NCBI GenBank assembly: GCA_023443025.1
Contig: JAEZWM010000029.1
Coordinates: forward strand, 1 to 23,845
DNA from: Bacillota bacterium
Lineage (GTDB): Bacteria > Bacillota > Clostridia > Tissierellales > Peptoniphilaceae
Length of the DNA stretch: 23,845 nucleotides
Reading direction: 5' to 3'
Below are positions 14,824-22,853 of this stretch, piece after piece (the first letter of the stretch is position 1; the number at the start of each line of letters is the position of its first letter). Made by a program: the position numbers and the translations under genes. The notes under the pieces were generated by a model that worked only from the letters and a program-made list of their open reading frames with translations, had not been told where the DNA came from and ran no database searches.

Positions 14824-15543
14824 ATGAATAATAAAATAAAGTTTGAAAGATTAATAGAAAATGCGGATGTACTTTTTACAAATGGGGATTTAGATATTCA
14901 AAAATGTGTTGAAGAAATCGTCAAAACATCGACTCTTCATTATGAAAGTGCATGGGACACAGATCAAAAATATCTTTGGGTCCTAATTTCGTGGAAAATT
15001 AACTTCCATAAGATTCCTAAAAAAGATGAAAAATTAAAGATTATTACAGAAGTAATTGGACATGTGGGATTCTTTATAGTCAGGAATTTTAAAGTTTACA
15101 GTGAAGAGCTTTTGATCGATGCTAATTCAGTTTGGACAATAATAGATGATAAATCCAGATCGATAATTAGAATCCCTAAGAATTTGACTGATGAATACAA
15201 AAAGATAAAAAGATCCGAGTTAGATTTGTATCTACCTTCAATTGATATACCGGTTGAAACCAGTTCAAAATCTACAATCACGCCAACACAAAATGACATA
15301 GACTCTAATGGACATGTCAATAATGCAGTTTACTTTAATTGGTTACAAAATTCTATAATGGGATACTCATCAGATATACTTTTAGATAAAAAAATTAATG
15401 TACTCTATAAAAAAGAAATTCTAGTTAATGAACAGCTATGTATAAATACTATAGATTTTAAATCAGATATATTTATGATAGTCACTAACAAAGAAAATGA
15501 AGAGCTTAAAGCTATTATTGAGATGACAAATAATAAAGGATAA
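14824..15543 (+). CDS. Acyl-ACP thioesterase (FatA/FatB-like, double hot-dog)
   Basis: This enzyme releases free fatty acids from acyl-ACP in the cytoplasm. The 239 residues fit two hot-dog folds. The C-terminal fold carries the family's strongest motif, DIDSNGHVNNAVYFNWLQ, with the Asn and His expected to be catalytic, and the N-terminal fold has ESAWDTDQKYLWVLISWKI. The start is uncertain. ATG 14824 gives MNNKIKFERLIEN and a normal length, but no good ribosome site stands directly before it. ATG 14803 lies inside a hairpin loop and has GGAG only three bases upstream. The gene lies 55 bases behind the DUF4015 gene and may share its transcript if the hairpin between them is read through. Confidence 0.88.
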   Translation: MNNKIKFERLIENADVLFTNGDLDIQKCVEEIVKTSTLHYESAWDTDQKYLWVLISWKINFHKIPKKDEKLKIITEVIGHVGFFIVRNFKVYSEELLIDANSVWTIIDDKSRSIIRIPKNLTDEYKKIKRSELDLYLPSIDIPVETSSKSTITPTQNDIDSNGHVNNAVYFNWLQNSIMGYSSDILLDKKINVLYKKEILVNEQLCINTIDFKSDIFMIVTNKENEELKAIIEMTNNKG

Positions 15544-15604
15544 TAGATATTTGTAAAAATTCATAAAGAAAATAAAAGTACGATGGAGTTTTATTAAAAG
15601 AAAG

Positions 15605-15616
15605 GCTTATATAAGC
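15605..15616. repeat. 12-bp perfect palindrome upstream of the arg promoter
   Basis: GCTTATATAAGC lies about 58 bases before the -35 of the argG promoter. It does not match the ArgR box as I know it. In AT-rich DNA such a palindrome can occur by chance. The rest of 15544-15673 holds no gene that I can see. Confidence 0.3.
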
Positions 15617-15673
15617 AATTTAAAATGCTTCCTTATAATTATATACAATAAAACATATAAAAGTATTAAAGGA

Positions 15674-15702
15674 TTGACAAGCTAAAGTAAATGGTTTATA
15701 AT
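15674..15702 (+). promoter_or_regulatory. Promoter of the T-box-argGH operon
   Basis: A consensus sigma-A promoter: TTGACA (15674-15679), 17-base spacer, TATAAT (15697-15702). Transcription would begin near 15709, at the base of the T-box stem I. Confidence 0.92.
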
Positions 15703-15708
15703 GATTAC

Positions 15709-15944
15709 TAATTCGATGAAGTGTATGTAGTACTGTGGATGATCCCAGAGAGACCGGGTAGGTGGGAGCCGGTTATCGTGAAGCTGTATGAAGTAGGAAC
15801 ACGGAGAATATATCGGCGAGCATTATGTGAGCGGTATACGTAAACCTTGCGTTAAAAGGATATGAGTGGATGAGTTATCTCATCAAAAGGAGTGGCACCG
15901 CGTATATTACGTCTCTTTTCCGATTAGGAAAAGGGGCTTTTTTT
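15709..15944 (+). promoter_or_regulatory. T-box riboswitch leader of argG, probably arginine-specific
   Basis: The leader has the T-box landmarks in order. Stem I base: TCGAT (15713-15717) with ATCGG (15812-15816). Then a GA-rich kink, helix GTGT (15721-15724) with ACAC (15799-15802), AGTA of the specifier loop (15729-15732), AGAGAGA (15747-15753) and a distal stem ACCGG/CCGGT with loop GGTAGGTGGGAGCC. The T-box AGTGGCACCGCG is at 15891-15902, and its TGGC would pair with a tRNA ending GCCA. By eye the specifier loop includes AGG (15795-15797), an arginine codon, but the frame of the specifier is not certain. Uncharged tRNA should favour read-through into argG. The T-box class is certain; arginine specificity rests on the genes and this codon. 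Confidence 0.93.
15911..15944 (+). terminator. Regulated terminator of the T-box leader
   Basis: An 11-bp stem (15911-15921 with 15927-15937), loop GATTA and seven Ts. Its 5' arm lies just after the T-box sequence, as expected for the terminator that competes with the antiterminator. Confidence 0.93.
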
Positions 15945-15970
15945 ATTATTAAACATTACGGGGGTAAAAG

Positions 15971-17194
15971 ATGGAAAAATTAAACTTAAAGAAAGTAGTA
16001 TTGGCGTATTCTGGTGGACTGGATACATCAATAATCATTACTTGGTTAAAAGAGAATTATGGATGTGAAGTAGTCTGTGTTGCTGCAAATCTTGGTCAAG
16101 AAGAAGAACTTGACGGCTTGGAAGAAAAAGCTCTGTCATCAGGTGCGAGCAAAATTTATATTGAAGACTTAATCGATGAATTTATAGATGACTATGCTTT
16201 TTTAGCACTAAAAGCTGGAGCAAAGTACGAAGGAGACTACCTACTTGGAACTGCAATTGCTAGACCTGTTATTGCTAAAAAACTTGTAGAAATAGCACAT
16301 GCGGAAAACGCAGATGCAATAGTACATGGATGTACCGGAAAAGGAAATGACCAAGTTAGGTTTGAACTCGGCATCAGAGCATTTGACGCAGAAATTCCAA
16401 TTTTGGCACCATGGAGAGTTTGGGAAATAAAATCCAGAGATGACGAATTAAAATATGCGGAAGAGCACGGAATTCCAATTCTACGATCAGGAGATTCAAG
16501 CTACTCAGAAGATAGAAATCTATGGCATATCTCACATGAGGGGTTGGAGTTAGAAGATCCGGAAGCTGAACCGAATTGGAAAAATATGCTTACACTTAGC
16601 GTAAATCCTGAAGACGCACCGGACGAACCGACTTATATAAGCGTAGAGTTTGAAAAAGGAGTCCCTGTTGGAGTTAATGGGGAGAAGATGAAGGGATCGG
16701 ATATAGTAAGATACCTAAATGACGTGGGCGGTAAAAACGGCATAGGAATAGATGACATCGTAGAAAACAGATTAATCGGAATGAAGGTTAGAGGAGTTTA
16801 CGAAAATGCAGGAGCAACTATCCTTTACCATGCACATTCATTTCTAGAAGCACTTACGCTTGATAGAGATACCATGCATTACAAAATTGAAATTGCTAAT
16901 AAATTAGCTCAACTTATATACAATGGTCAGTGGTTTACAACCACTAGAAAAGCACTAAGTGCTTTTGTGGACGTAACTCAGGAAACTGTAACAGGTAGTG
17001 TTAAACTTAAACTCTATAAAGGAAATGTAATTAATGCCGGAGCAAGTTCACCATACACGCTTTACCATGAGGAATTTGCAACATTTGGTGAGGATGGAGT
17101 TTATGATCAAACCGATTCACAAGGATTCGTAAATCTTTACGCACTTCCTATAAAAGTACAGACTATGATGAGAAAGAAAAACGAAAATAAATAG
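15971..17194 (+). CDS. argG: Argininosuccinate synthase
   Basis: ArgG joins citrulline and aspartate using ATP to form argininosuccinate, the second-last step of arginine synthesis. The 407 residues show the PP-loop ATP site AYSGGLDTS (12-20), CTGKGNDQVRFE, APWR and the characteristic SYSEDRNLWHISHEG. Length and motifs are normal for the bacterial enzyme. The start ATG 15971 has GGGGGT five bases upstream. It is the first gene after the T-box leader and is followed 22 bases later by argH. No argB, argC, argD or argF is present nearby, so ornithine and citrulline must come from elsewhere. Confidence 0.98.
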   Translation: MEKLNLKKVVLAYSGGLDTSIIITWLKENYGCEVVCVAANLGQEEELDGLEEKALSSGASKIYIEDLIDEFIDDYAFLALKAGAKYEGDYLLGTAIARPVIAKKLVEIAHAENADAIVHGCTGKGNDQVRFELGIRAFDAEIPILAPWRVWEIKSRDDELKYAEEHGIPILRSGDSSYSEDRNLWHISHEGLELEDPEAEPNWKNMLTLSVNPEDAPDEPTYISVEFEKGVPVGVNGEKMKGSDIVRYLNDVGGKNGIGIDDIVENRLIGMKVRGVYENAGATILYHAHSFLEALTLDRDTMHYKIEIANKLAQLIYNGQWFTTTRKALSAFVDVTQETVTGSVKLKLYKGNVINAGASSPYTLYHEEFATFGEDGVYDQTDSQGFVNLYALPIKVQTMMRKKNENK

Positions 17195-17216
17195 ATTTAA
17201 AATGAAAGGGGCAAAA

Positions 17217-18605
17217 ATGGGAATCTGGAGTGGAAGATTTTCTAAAGAACTGGATGATATTGCAAGTGAATACAACTCTTCGATTGCAGTAGACCATGTC
17301 ATGTATCGTGAAGACATCGAAGGCTCAATAGCTCATGCTACTATGCTCTCTGAATGCGGAATTATTTCTACAGAAGATAAAGAGAGTATTATAGCCGGAC
17401 TTCAGTCAATAAAGTCCGACATAGAAGACGGAACACTTAAAATCGACATGTCTGCTGAAGACATTCATATGTTTGTAGAAACTGAGCTTACAAAAAGGAT
17501 TGGGGATGCCGGTAAAAGGTTACACACTGCAAGATCGAGAAATGATCAAGTGGTCACTGATTTAAGACTATTCTTAAGAAATGTTGTAAGCGAGATTGAA
17601 GCTGAAATCTATGAACTCTGTAAATCTATCATTGAAAGAGCGAAAGAAAATACAGATTCCATCATGCCGGGATATACACATCTACAAGCTGCACAACCGG
17701 TAACTTTTGCCCACCATTTAATGGCATATACACAGATGCTTATACGAGATTTGACTAGATTTAAAGATGCTAAAAAAAGATTAAATCAATCTCCACTGGG
17801 CGCCGGAGCACTTGCTACTACTGTTTACCCAATAGATAGACATAGAACTGCTGACCTTTTAGGATTTGAAAAGCCAATGGCGAATAGTATGGATGCAGTA
17901 TCCGACAGGGATTTTGTATTGGAACTTGAGTTTTGTACATCTCTTACCATGGTGCATCTATCCAGACTGAGCGAGGAGATGATCATCTGGTCAAGTCAAG
18001 AGTTCGGCTTTATCGAACTTGACGATGCCTTTACGACAGGATCTTCGATTATGCCTCAAAAGAAAAATCCCGACATGGCAGAATTAACAAGAGGCAAGAC
18101 CGGTACGGTAATAGGTATATTGACAGGAATGTTGACGACCATGAAGGGGATTCCACTTGCTTATAATAAGGACATGCAGGAAGATAAAAAAGGCGTGTTC
18201 GAAGTAGTAGAAACCCTACTTAAGACATTAAAGGTGACCAGAGGAATGATAGATACTCTAGTTGTAAATGCTGATAAGATGAAAGAAAAAGCAAATCATG
18301 GCTACATCGTGGCAACGGATTTAGCGGATTATCTTACTGAAAAAGGTATGCCGTTTAGAGATGCATATACCATAGTCGGCGCCATAATTAAAAAAGCCTC
18401 AAATGAGGGGAAAAACCTTGATGAATACAGCTTGGAGGACTATAGTGAATTTTCAGATATTTTTGAAAAAGATCTTTTTGAAGCAATAGCACTTGAAAAT
18501 TCATTGAATAGAAGGTGTGCGTATGGAGGTCCTTCGCCTAGTGCGGTTGTAGAACAAATTGAAGAAACATTGAAAGTATTATATAGTATAAAGGGAGATA
18601 AATGA
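17217..18605 (+). CDS. argH: Argininosuccinate lyase
   Basis: ArgH splits argininosuccinate into arginine and fumarate, completing the pathway begun by argG. The 462-residue protein begins MGIWSGRFSKELD, the usual family N-terminus. It has HTARSRNDQV, PGYTHLQAAQP with the conserved His155, and the fumarase/lyase signature GSSIMPQKKNPDM (from residue 275), whose serine is the catalytic acid. The start ATG 17217 follows AAAGGGG (17205-17211). The ATG at 17202 lies upstream of that site and is rejected. There is no terminator between argH and the transporter gene that follows. Confidence 0.98.
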   Translation: MGIWSGRFSKELDDIASEYNSSIAVDHVMYREDIEGSIAHATMLSECGIISTEDKESIIAGLQSIKSDIEDGTLKIDMSAEDIHMFVETELTKRIGDAGKRLHTARSRNDQVVTDLRLFLRNVVSEIEAEIYELCKSIIERAKENTDSIMPGYTHLQAAQPVTFAHHLMAYTQMLIRDLTRFKDAKKRLNQSPLGAGALATTVYPIDRHRTADLLGFEKPMANSMDAVSDRDFVLELEFCTSLTMVHLSRLSEEMIIWSSQEFGFIELDDAFTTGSSIMPQKKNPDMAELTRGKTGTVIGILTGMLTTMKGIPLAYNKDMQEDKKGVFEVVETLLKTLKVTRGMIDTLVVNADKMKEKANHGYIVATDLADYLTEKGMPFRDAYTIVGAIIKKASNEGKNLDEYSLEDYSEFSDIFEKDLFEAIALENSLNRRCAYGGPSPSAVVEQIEETLKVLYSIKGDK

Positions 18606-18631
18606 TATATTAAAAAATAATGGGGGTTAAT

Positions 18632-20053
18632 ATGAAAAAGAATAATGAAGATGTCATGGAGAGGCAATCTTCAAAGTATAGGAAAGCAACGCTTTTAGAA
18701 TCACTATTTACATTCGGGGTTCTAATAGCCGTTATGTTCACTGCAATTATAGTTTTTGAAGTGGATCCACATATGCCGATGTTTATCGGAGTAATAGTTG
18801 CCGCACTAGTTGCACTAAAAATCGGATATAAATGGAACCAGATTGAAGAAGCTATGATAGTTGGAGTTACCCAAGCACTTCAGTCGGTACTAATACTTGC
18901 AATAATCGGTATACTTATAGGAGTTTGGATTGTAGCAGGAGTTGTGCCAAGTATGATTTACTATGGACTAAATATCCTTTCGCCTTCGATTTTCTTAGTT
19001 GCTACAGTTATAATAACTTCTATTACATCACTGGCAACCGGAACATCATGGGGAACAGCCGGAACCATGGGAATTGCTCTTATGGGTATTGCACAAGGTA
19101 TGGGAATACCAGCACCCATCACAGCCGGAGCTGTAATTTCAGGAGCGTATTTTGGAGACAAGATGTCGCCACTGTCAGACACGACAAATCTGGCACCGGC
19201 AATGGCGGGTACAGATGTATTTACACATATTAAAGCAATGATGAAACCAACGATAGTAGCTTATGCACTTTCACTGTTAATCTTTGGAGTAATAAGTTTT
19301 AATTACTCAGGAGTTGGAGCGGATACATCAGCTGTTGGAATACTTCAAGCAGGACTAAAAAAATCCTTTAATATAAGTCCGTTGTTACTGTTACCGCCAA
19401 TTATCGTAATTGGAACAATCACCATGAAAATGCCTGCAATACCCGGAATCACACTCGGTATTATATCAGCAGCAGTACTTGCACCGATTTTCCAAGGAGC
19501 AAGTCTAGGTGATATACTTTCCTCAGGAATGGCAGGTTATGTTTCAAACACAGGAGTAGAGTCTCTGGACAACTTGCTAACATCAGGTGGTCTTGAAAAT
19601 ATGATGTACTCAATTTCACTTACAATTTTAGCGATGATGTTTGGAGGTATTGCTGAGAGAACCGGTCAACTAGAGGCCATAGTTAATGTACTTCTAAGCA
19701 GGGTAAGATCAGCAACAGGTCTTGTTTCAATGACGATATTAACGGGAATAGTTTCAAATGCTACTATGCCGGAGCAGTATATTTCAATAGTTGTACCTGG
19801 TAGAATGTATGCAGATGAGTACAGAGAAAGAGGTTATGACCCGAGGCTGTTATCCTCAACACTGGAATCAGGAGGAACCGTTACGGGAGCACTAATCCCT
19901 TGGAACACCTGTGGAGTGTATATGAGTGGAGTACTGGGGGTATCAGTACTTAAATACGCACCATTTGCACTGTTCAACCTACTAATGCCTATAGTAACAA
20001 TTATTTTTACAGCCATAGGGCAAAACAATTTTAAATTAGGTGAAACTGAATAA
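18632..20053 (+). CDS. NhaC-superfamily antiporter, third gene of the arg operon
   Basis: A 473-residue membrane protein with about 11-12 hydrophobic segments. The family signature GDKMSPLSDTTNLAPAMAG is unmistakable, together with TSLATGTSWGTAGTMG and TILTGIVSNATMPEQYIS. NhaC-type proteins exchange sodium or protons for another solute; some members were proposed as amino-acid carriers (MetT, TyrT) from their regulation. The gene starts at ATG 18632, five bases after GGGGG, only 26 bases after argH, and a terminator follows it, so it probably belongs to the T-box-controlled transcript. This suggests a substrate linked to arginine metabolism, but the sequence alone would also allow a plain Na+/H+ or malate/lactate antiporter. 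Confidence 0.9.
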   Translation: MKKNNEDVMERQSSKYRKATLLESLFTFGVLIAVMFTAIIVFEVDPHMPMFIGVIVAALVALKIGYKWNQIEEAMIVGVTQALQSVLILAIIGILIGVWIVAGVVPSMIYYGLNILSPSIFLVATVIITSITSLATGTSWGTAGTMGIALMGIAQGMGIPAPITAGAVISGAYFGDKMSPLSDTTNLAPAMAGTDVFTHIKAMMKPTIVAYALSLLIFGVISFNYSGVGADTSAVGILQAGLKKSFNISPLLLLPPIIVIGTITMKMPAIPGITLGIISAAVLAPIFQGASLGDILSSGMAGYVSNTGVESLDNLLTSGGLENMMYSISLTILAMMFGGIAERTGQLEAIVNVLLSRVRSATGLVSMTILTGIVSNATMPEQYISIVVPGRMYADEYRERGYDPRLLSSTLESGGTVTGALIPWNTCGVYMSGVLGVSVLKYAPFALFNLLMPIVTIIFTAIGQNNFKLGETE

Positions 20054-20059
20054 TGCATT

Positions 20060-20095
20060 AAAATCCCACAATTATTTTATATTGAGGGATTTTTA
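20060..20095 (+). terminator. Terminator of the argGH-transporter operon
   Basis: AAAATCCC (20060-20067) pairs with GGGATTTT (20086-20093). CAAT/ATTG extends the stem inward past one mismatch, and TTTTTAATTT follows. Confidence 0.75.
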
Positions 20096-20128
20096 ATTTC
20101 CATAATAAACCTATAATACAAATAATTA

Positions 20129-20137
20129 TGATATAAT
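20129..20137 (+). promoter_or_regulatory. Extended -10 promoter of the second glycosyltransferase
   Basis: TGATATAAT is a full extended -10 element about 37 bases before the start codon. No clear -35 is present. Confidence 0.5.
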
Positions 20138-20173
20138 AAAATGTACAAATTATTTTGCAATGGAGAAAAGTAT

Positions 20174-21265
20174 ATGAAAATTTGTTATTTGTCTGATGCC
20201 AACAGTGTACATACACGAAAATGGTGTGAGCATTTTAATAAAATTGGATATGAAACTTTTGTGATATCTTTAGGAGATGGAGAGATACCAAACTCTAAAG
20301 TCTATTCGCTTGGAGTAAAAGAGTTTAACAATAAAAGTCAAATTAATAAGCTGTTTACTTATATAACTAAGATTGGGAGAGTTAGAAGGATTATGGAGCA
20401 AGAAAATCCTGATATAATCCATGCTCACTATGCGACAAGTTATGGACTTCTAGCATCACTCCTAAATAAGCACCCTTATATACTTTCAGTATGGGGTTCA
20501 GATGTTTATGATTTTCCAAAAGGCGGATTTTTAAATAAAAAATTACTTGAACATAATTTAAGAGCTGCCGATTATATTTTTTCAACCTCAGAAGACATGA
20601 AAATTGAAACAGAAAACTATACCAATAAAGAAATTATAGTAACACCTTTTGGCGTAGATACCGATATCTTCAGACCTATGGAAGTATCAAGAAAATCTAA
20701 ATTCACTGTGGGATCCGTAAAATCGCTTTATAAACTATATGGACTGGACTATTTAATAAGAGGATATGCAGATTTTTTAAAAGCAACCGGTGAAATAGAT
20801 AGCAAATTAATTTTAGCAGGTAGAGGCCCTCAAGAATCAGAACTAAAAAATCTCGTTGAGGAATTAAATATACAAAATCATGTTGAATTTTTAGGATTTA
20901 TAAATACTGAAGGGGTTGTCAATGCTTTTAATAGCATGGATGTTGCAGTCTTTCCATCTATTGAAACGGAGAGTTTTGGAGTTGCGGCAGTAGAAGCAGG
21001 AGCATGCGGAGTGCCTATGATAGTTTCAGAAGTTGGTGGATTGGTTGAATCTACCAGACCGGGTTACTCAAGCATGGTAATTCCAAGCAAAGATTCTGCG
21101 GCCATTACAGAAAAACTAGTAGAACTATATAATAATCCTGACTTAAGGATGAGAATGGGTAAGTATGCAAGAGAGTATGTACTGGATAAGTTTGATATAA
21201 ATAAGAATTTTAGTGAAGTTGATAGAGTATATGAAAAGATATATCAATTAAAACTTAAGAAATAG
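20174..21265 (+). CDS. Glycosyltransferase family 4
   Basis: A 363-residue GT-B glycosyltransferase. The N-terminal acceptor half begins MKICYLSDANSVHTRKWCEHF and contains IIHAHYATSYGLLASL and SVWGSDVYDFPKGG. The C-terminal donor half has TPFGVDTDIF, LILAGRGPQ and FPSIETESFGVAAVEAGACG, the EX7E motif of retaining family-4 enzymes. It should use a nucleotide sugar to extend a cell-surface glycan or glycolipid in the cytoplasm. The start ATG 20174 has TGGAG eight bases upstream. An ATG 33 bases earlier lacks one. It stands alone and is not paired with other polysaccharide genes. It differs clearly from the glycosyltransferase at the left end of the window. Confidence 0.9.
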   Translation: MKICYLSDANSVHTRKWCEHFNKIGYETFVISLGDGEIPNSKVYSLGVKEFNNKSQINKLFTYITKIGRVRRIMEQENPDIIHAHYATSYGLLASLLNKHPYILSVWGSDVYDFPKGGFLNKKLLEHNLRAADYIFSTSEDMKIETENYTNKEIIVTPFGVDTDIFRPMEVSRKSKFTVGSVKSLYKLYGLDYLIRGYADFLKATGEIDSKLILAGRGPQESELKNLVEELNIQNHVEFLGFINTEGVVNAFNSMDVAVFPSIETESFGVAAVEAGACGVPMIVSEVGGLVESTRPGYSSMVIPSKDSAAITEKLVELYNNPDLRMRMGKYAREYVLDKFDINKNFSEVDRVYEKIYQLKLKK

Positions 21266-21464
21266 ATTATCCAATTTCATAGTGAGTTGAATCCATTATC
21301 TTTTACAATCTAAATAATAGAAAATTGATTCATGATATTCCTCTAATTTTTACAATGAAATATATATAAGACTGAATAATTACTGAATAGATGATGTTTT
21401 AATTTCTTAAATTATTCATATTTTAAAAAGATAAAATGAAGTATGAAAATTTATACGTCTAAGC

Positions 21465-21512
21465 AAAAATAATGCCGTTAAGAAGCTTTAATCTCTTTAC
21501 GGCATTATTTTT
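21465..21512. terminator. Bidirectional terminator at the end of the cobalamin operon
   Basis: A 14-bp stem, 21465-21478 with 21499-21512, ends in A and T runs, so it works on both strands. It lies 12 bases after the stop of the minus-strand cysteine-rich gene. The stretch 21266-21464 before it is AT-rich and shows no gene. Confidence 0.9.
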
Positions 21513-21523
21513 ATGAATTTCTT

Positions 21524-21808
21524 TTACTTTTCGTCCTTTTTCTTTTCTATTTCCATATCTACTGCTTTTTCAAAGATTTCTTTTCTAAGTATATTGTTGA
21601 TATGTTCATATCCGGAAGGTCTATGAGGAACTAGACAACCTGAGCAATCTTTAAAACCGAAGTTCCACTTTGGATTTCCTTTACATTCCTCGATTAAAAA
21701 TAGTGGGCAGTAACAGAATAGACAGTTGAATTCTGAGTCGTCTTCTACTTTGTGACATGGGAAGTACATACAGTCTGTGTTTCTAAAAAATTTAAAACTA
21801 TTTTCCAT
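21524..21808 (-). CDS. Small cysteine-rich domain protein of the cobalamin operon
   Basis: A 94-residue protein with eight cysteines (13, 18, 29, 32, 34, 42, 55, 58), arranged as NTDCMYFPCHK, FNCLFCYCPLF, ECKGN and KDCSGCLVPH. This matches the 'cysteine-rich small domain' family (Pfam zf-like, PF04071), a probable metal-binding domain often found beside or fused to cobalamin genes. The last 20 residues are a Lys/Glu tail. It starts at ATG 21808, seven bases after AAAGGAG, and overlaps the end of cobD by 11 bases in another frame, so translation is probably coupled. Its job in cobalamin metabolism is not known; binding of cobalt or zinc is a guess from the cysteines and the neighbours. Confidence 0.87.
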   Translation of the reverse strand: MENSFKFFRNTDCMYFPCHKVEDDSEFNCLFCYCPLFLIEECKGNPKWNFGFKDCSGCLVPHRPSGYEHINNILRKEIFEKAVDMEIEKKKDEK

Positions 21809-22853
21809 GGTAAAACTCCTTTAATGTTTTTATTAGATATTTGTTGTCTTCATGCGACCTGACAGCTATTCGTATATAGCTGTTATCAAGGCCTCTAAAA
21901 GTACTGCATAATCGGATAAGGATTCTGGATTGTAAAAGATATTTAAAAAGCTCGTCCGTATTACCTGCGATTAGTCTTAAAAGTAAATAATTTGAATGGT
22001 ATTCATAAATCTCAAAAGCATTTAATTCACGTAGCTCACTTATTAAGTAATCCCTTTCATTATTTATATACTTAATAGTATCGTTTATGTAACTATCGTC
22101 ATTAAAAATATATCTTCCTGCTGATTCTGCAAATGAGTTGATACTCCAAGGGTTTAGGGAATCATTGAGATTAATAACATTTTCTTCACTCATAATTCCA
22201 TAACCAAGTCGTATACCCGGTAGGCCAAAGAACTTGGTAGCTGCTCGCACTATTATTATGTTCTCAAAATCTACGTCTATTGCAAGATCAACGGTATTAT
22301 AATCCAAGTCGGCAAATTCAAAAAATGCTTCATCTAGGATAAGTGTTGCTTTATGTTCTTTGCAGTGTGAATGTAGTTTTTTAATATCTTCAAGACTCAG
22401 TACATAGCCGGTTGGATTGTTTGGATTGCCTAATATCACACAGGTGTTTTCCGTCGTTTTGGAAATTGCATTATACATTTCTCTAAAGTTAAGGCTTAAA
22501 TCATCACGAGGAGGGATAAATTGGGTCTTACATTCATTTGCCACTGCTCTGAGTTCATACTCTATAAATGAAGGATAGGGGATGACACATCTGTCAAAGC
22601 GTTTCAGTACGCCATCGATTATTTCCATTGCTCCATTTCCGGGGACGATATTATCGGAATTCACACCTAGATAATTTGCTATGGAAGCTCGTAGTTCTCT
22701 ATACTTTATGTCAGGGTAAGCTTTTACATTGTCAAATTCTGAGAACATAAACTCCTTTAGTCCATCAGGATAACCTAGGGGATTTATATTGCTGCTAAAG
22801 TCAATTAAATCTCTATCTGTTTTATAACTTAATATATCTGCACCATGTATCAT
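21798..22853 (-). CDS. cobD: L-threonine-O-3-phosphate decarboxylase CobD (PLP enzyme)
   Basis: CobD makes (R)-1-amino-2-propanol O-2-phosphate, the linker that CbiB joins to the corrin ring. The 351-residue protein is a fold-type I PLP enzyme close to HisC: DFSSNINPLG near the N-terminus, YPDIKYRELR, PGNGAMEII, GNPNNPTG (142-149), DEAF (174-177), and the PLP lysine Lys207 in RAATKFFGLPGIRLGYG. SSNINPLG and the position next to cbiB favour CobD over histidinol-phosphate aminotransferase. Its ATG overlaps the cbiB stop by four bases (ATGA). The cysteine-rich gene begins inside its last codons. Gene names are confusing here: CobD of Salmonella is meant, not the CobD that equals CbiB. Confidence 0.92.
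   Translation of the reverse strand: MIHGADILSYKTDRDLIDFSSNINPLGYPDGLKEFMFSEFDNVKAYPDIKYRELRASIANYLGVNSDNIVPGNGAMEIIDGVLKRFDRCVIPYPSFIEYELRAVANECKTQFIPPRDDLSLNFREMYNAISKTTENTCVILGNPNNPTGYVLSLEDIKKLHSHCKEHKATLILDEAFFEFADLDYNTVDLAIDVDFENIIIVRAATKFFGLPGIRLGYGIMSEENVINLNDSLNPWSINSFAESAGRYIFNDDSYINDTIKYINNERDYLISELRELNAFEIYEYHSNYLLLRLIAGNTDELFKYLLQSRILIRLCSTFRGLDNSYIRIAVRSHEDNKYLIKTLKEFYHGK

Noticed and set aside
15605..15616. The palindrome GCTTATATAAGC as an ArgR operator
   Set aside because: It does not match the ArgR box as I know it, lies about 58 bases before the -35, and the operon already has a T-box. Kept only as a low-confidence repeat.
18925..19233. A 102-codon plus-strand frame within the NhaC-type transporter
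   Set aside because: It is out of frame inside the transporter, with odd composition (many Cys, Asn, Tyr), no ribosome site and no domain.
21266..21464. A possible small gene or RNA between the second glycosyltransferase and the cobalamin operon
   Set aside because: The stretch is AT-rich, has no frame with a ribosome site and no strong structure before the terminator at 21465.
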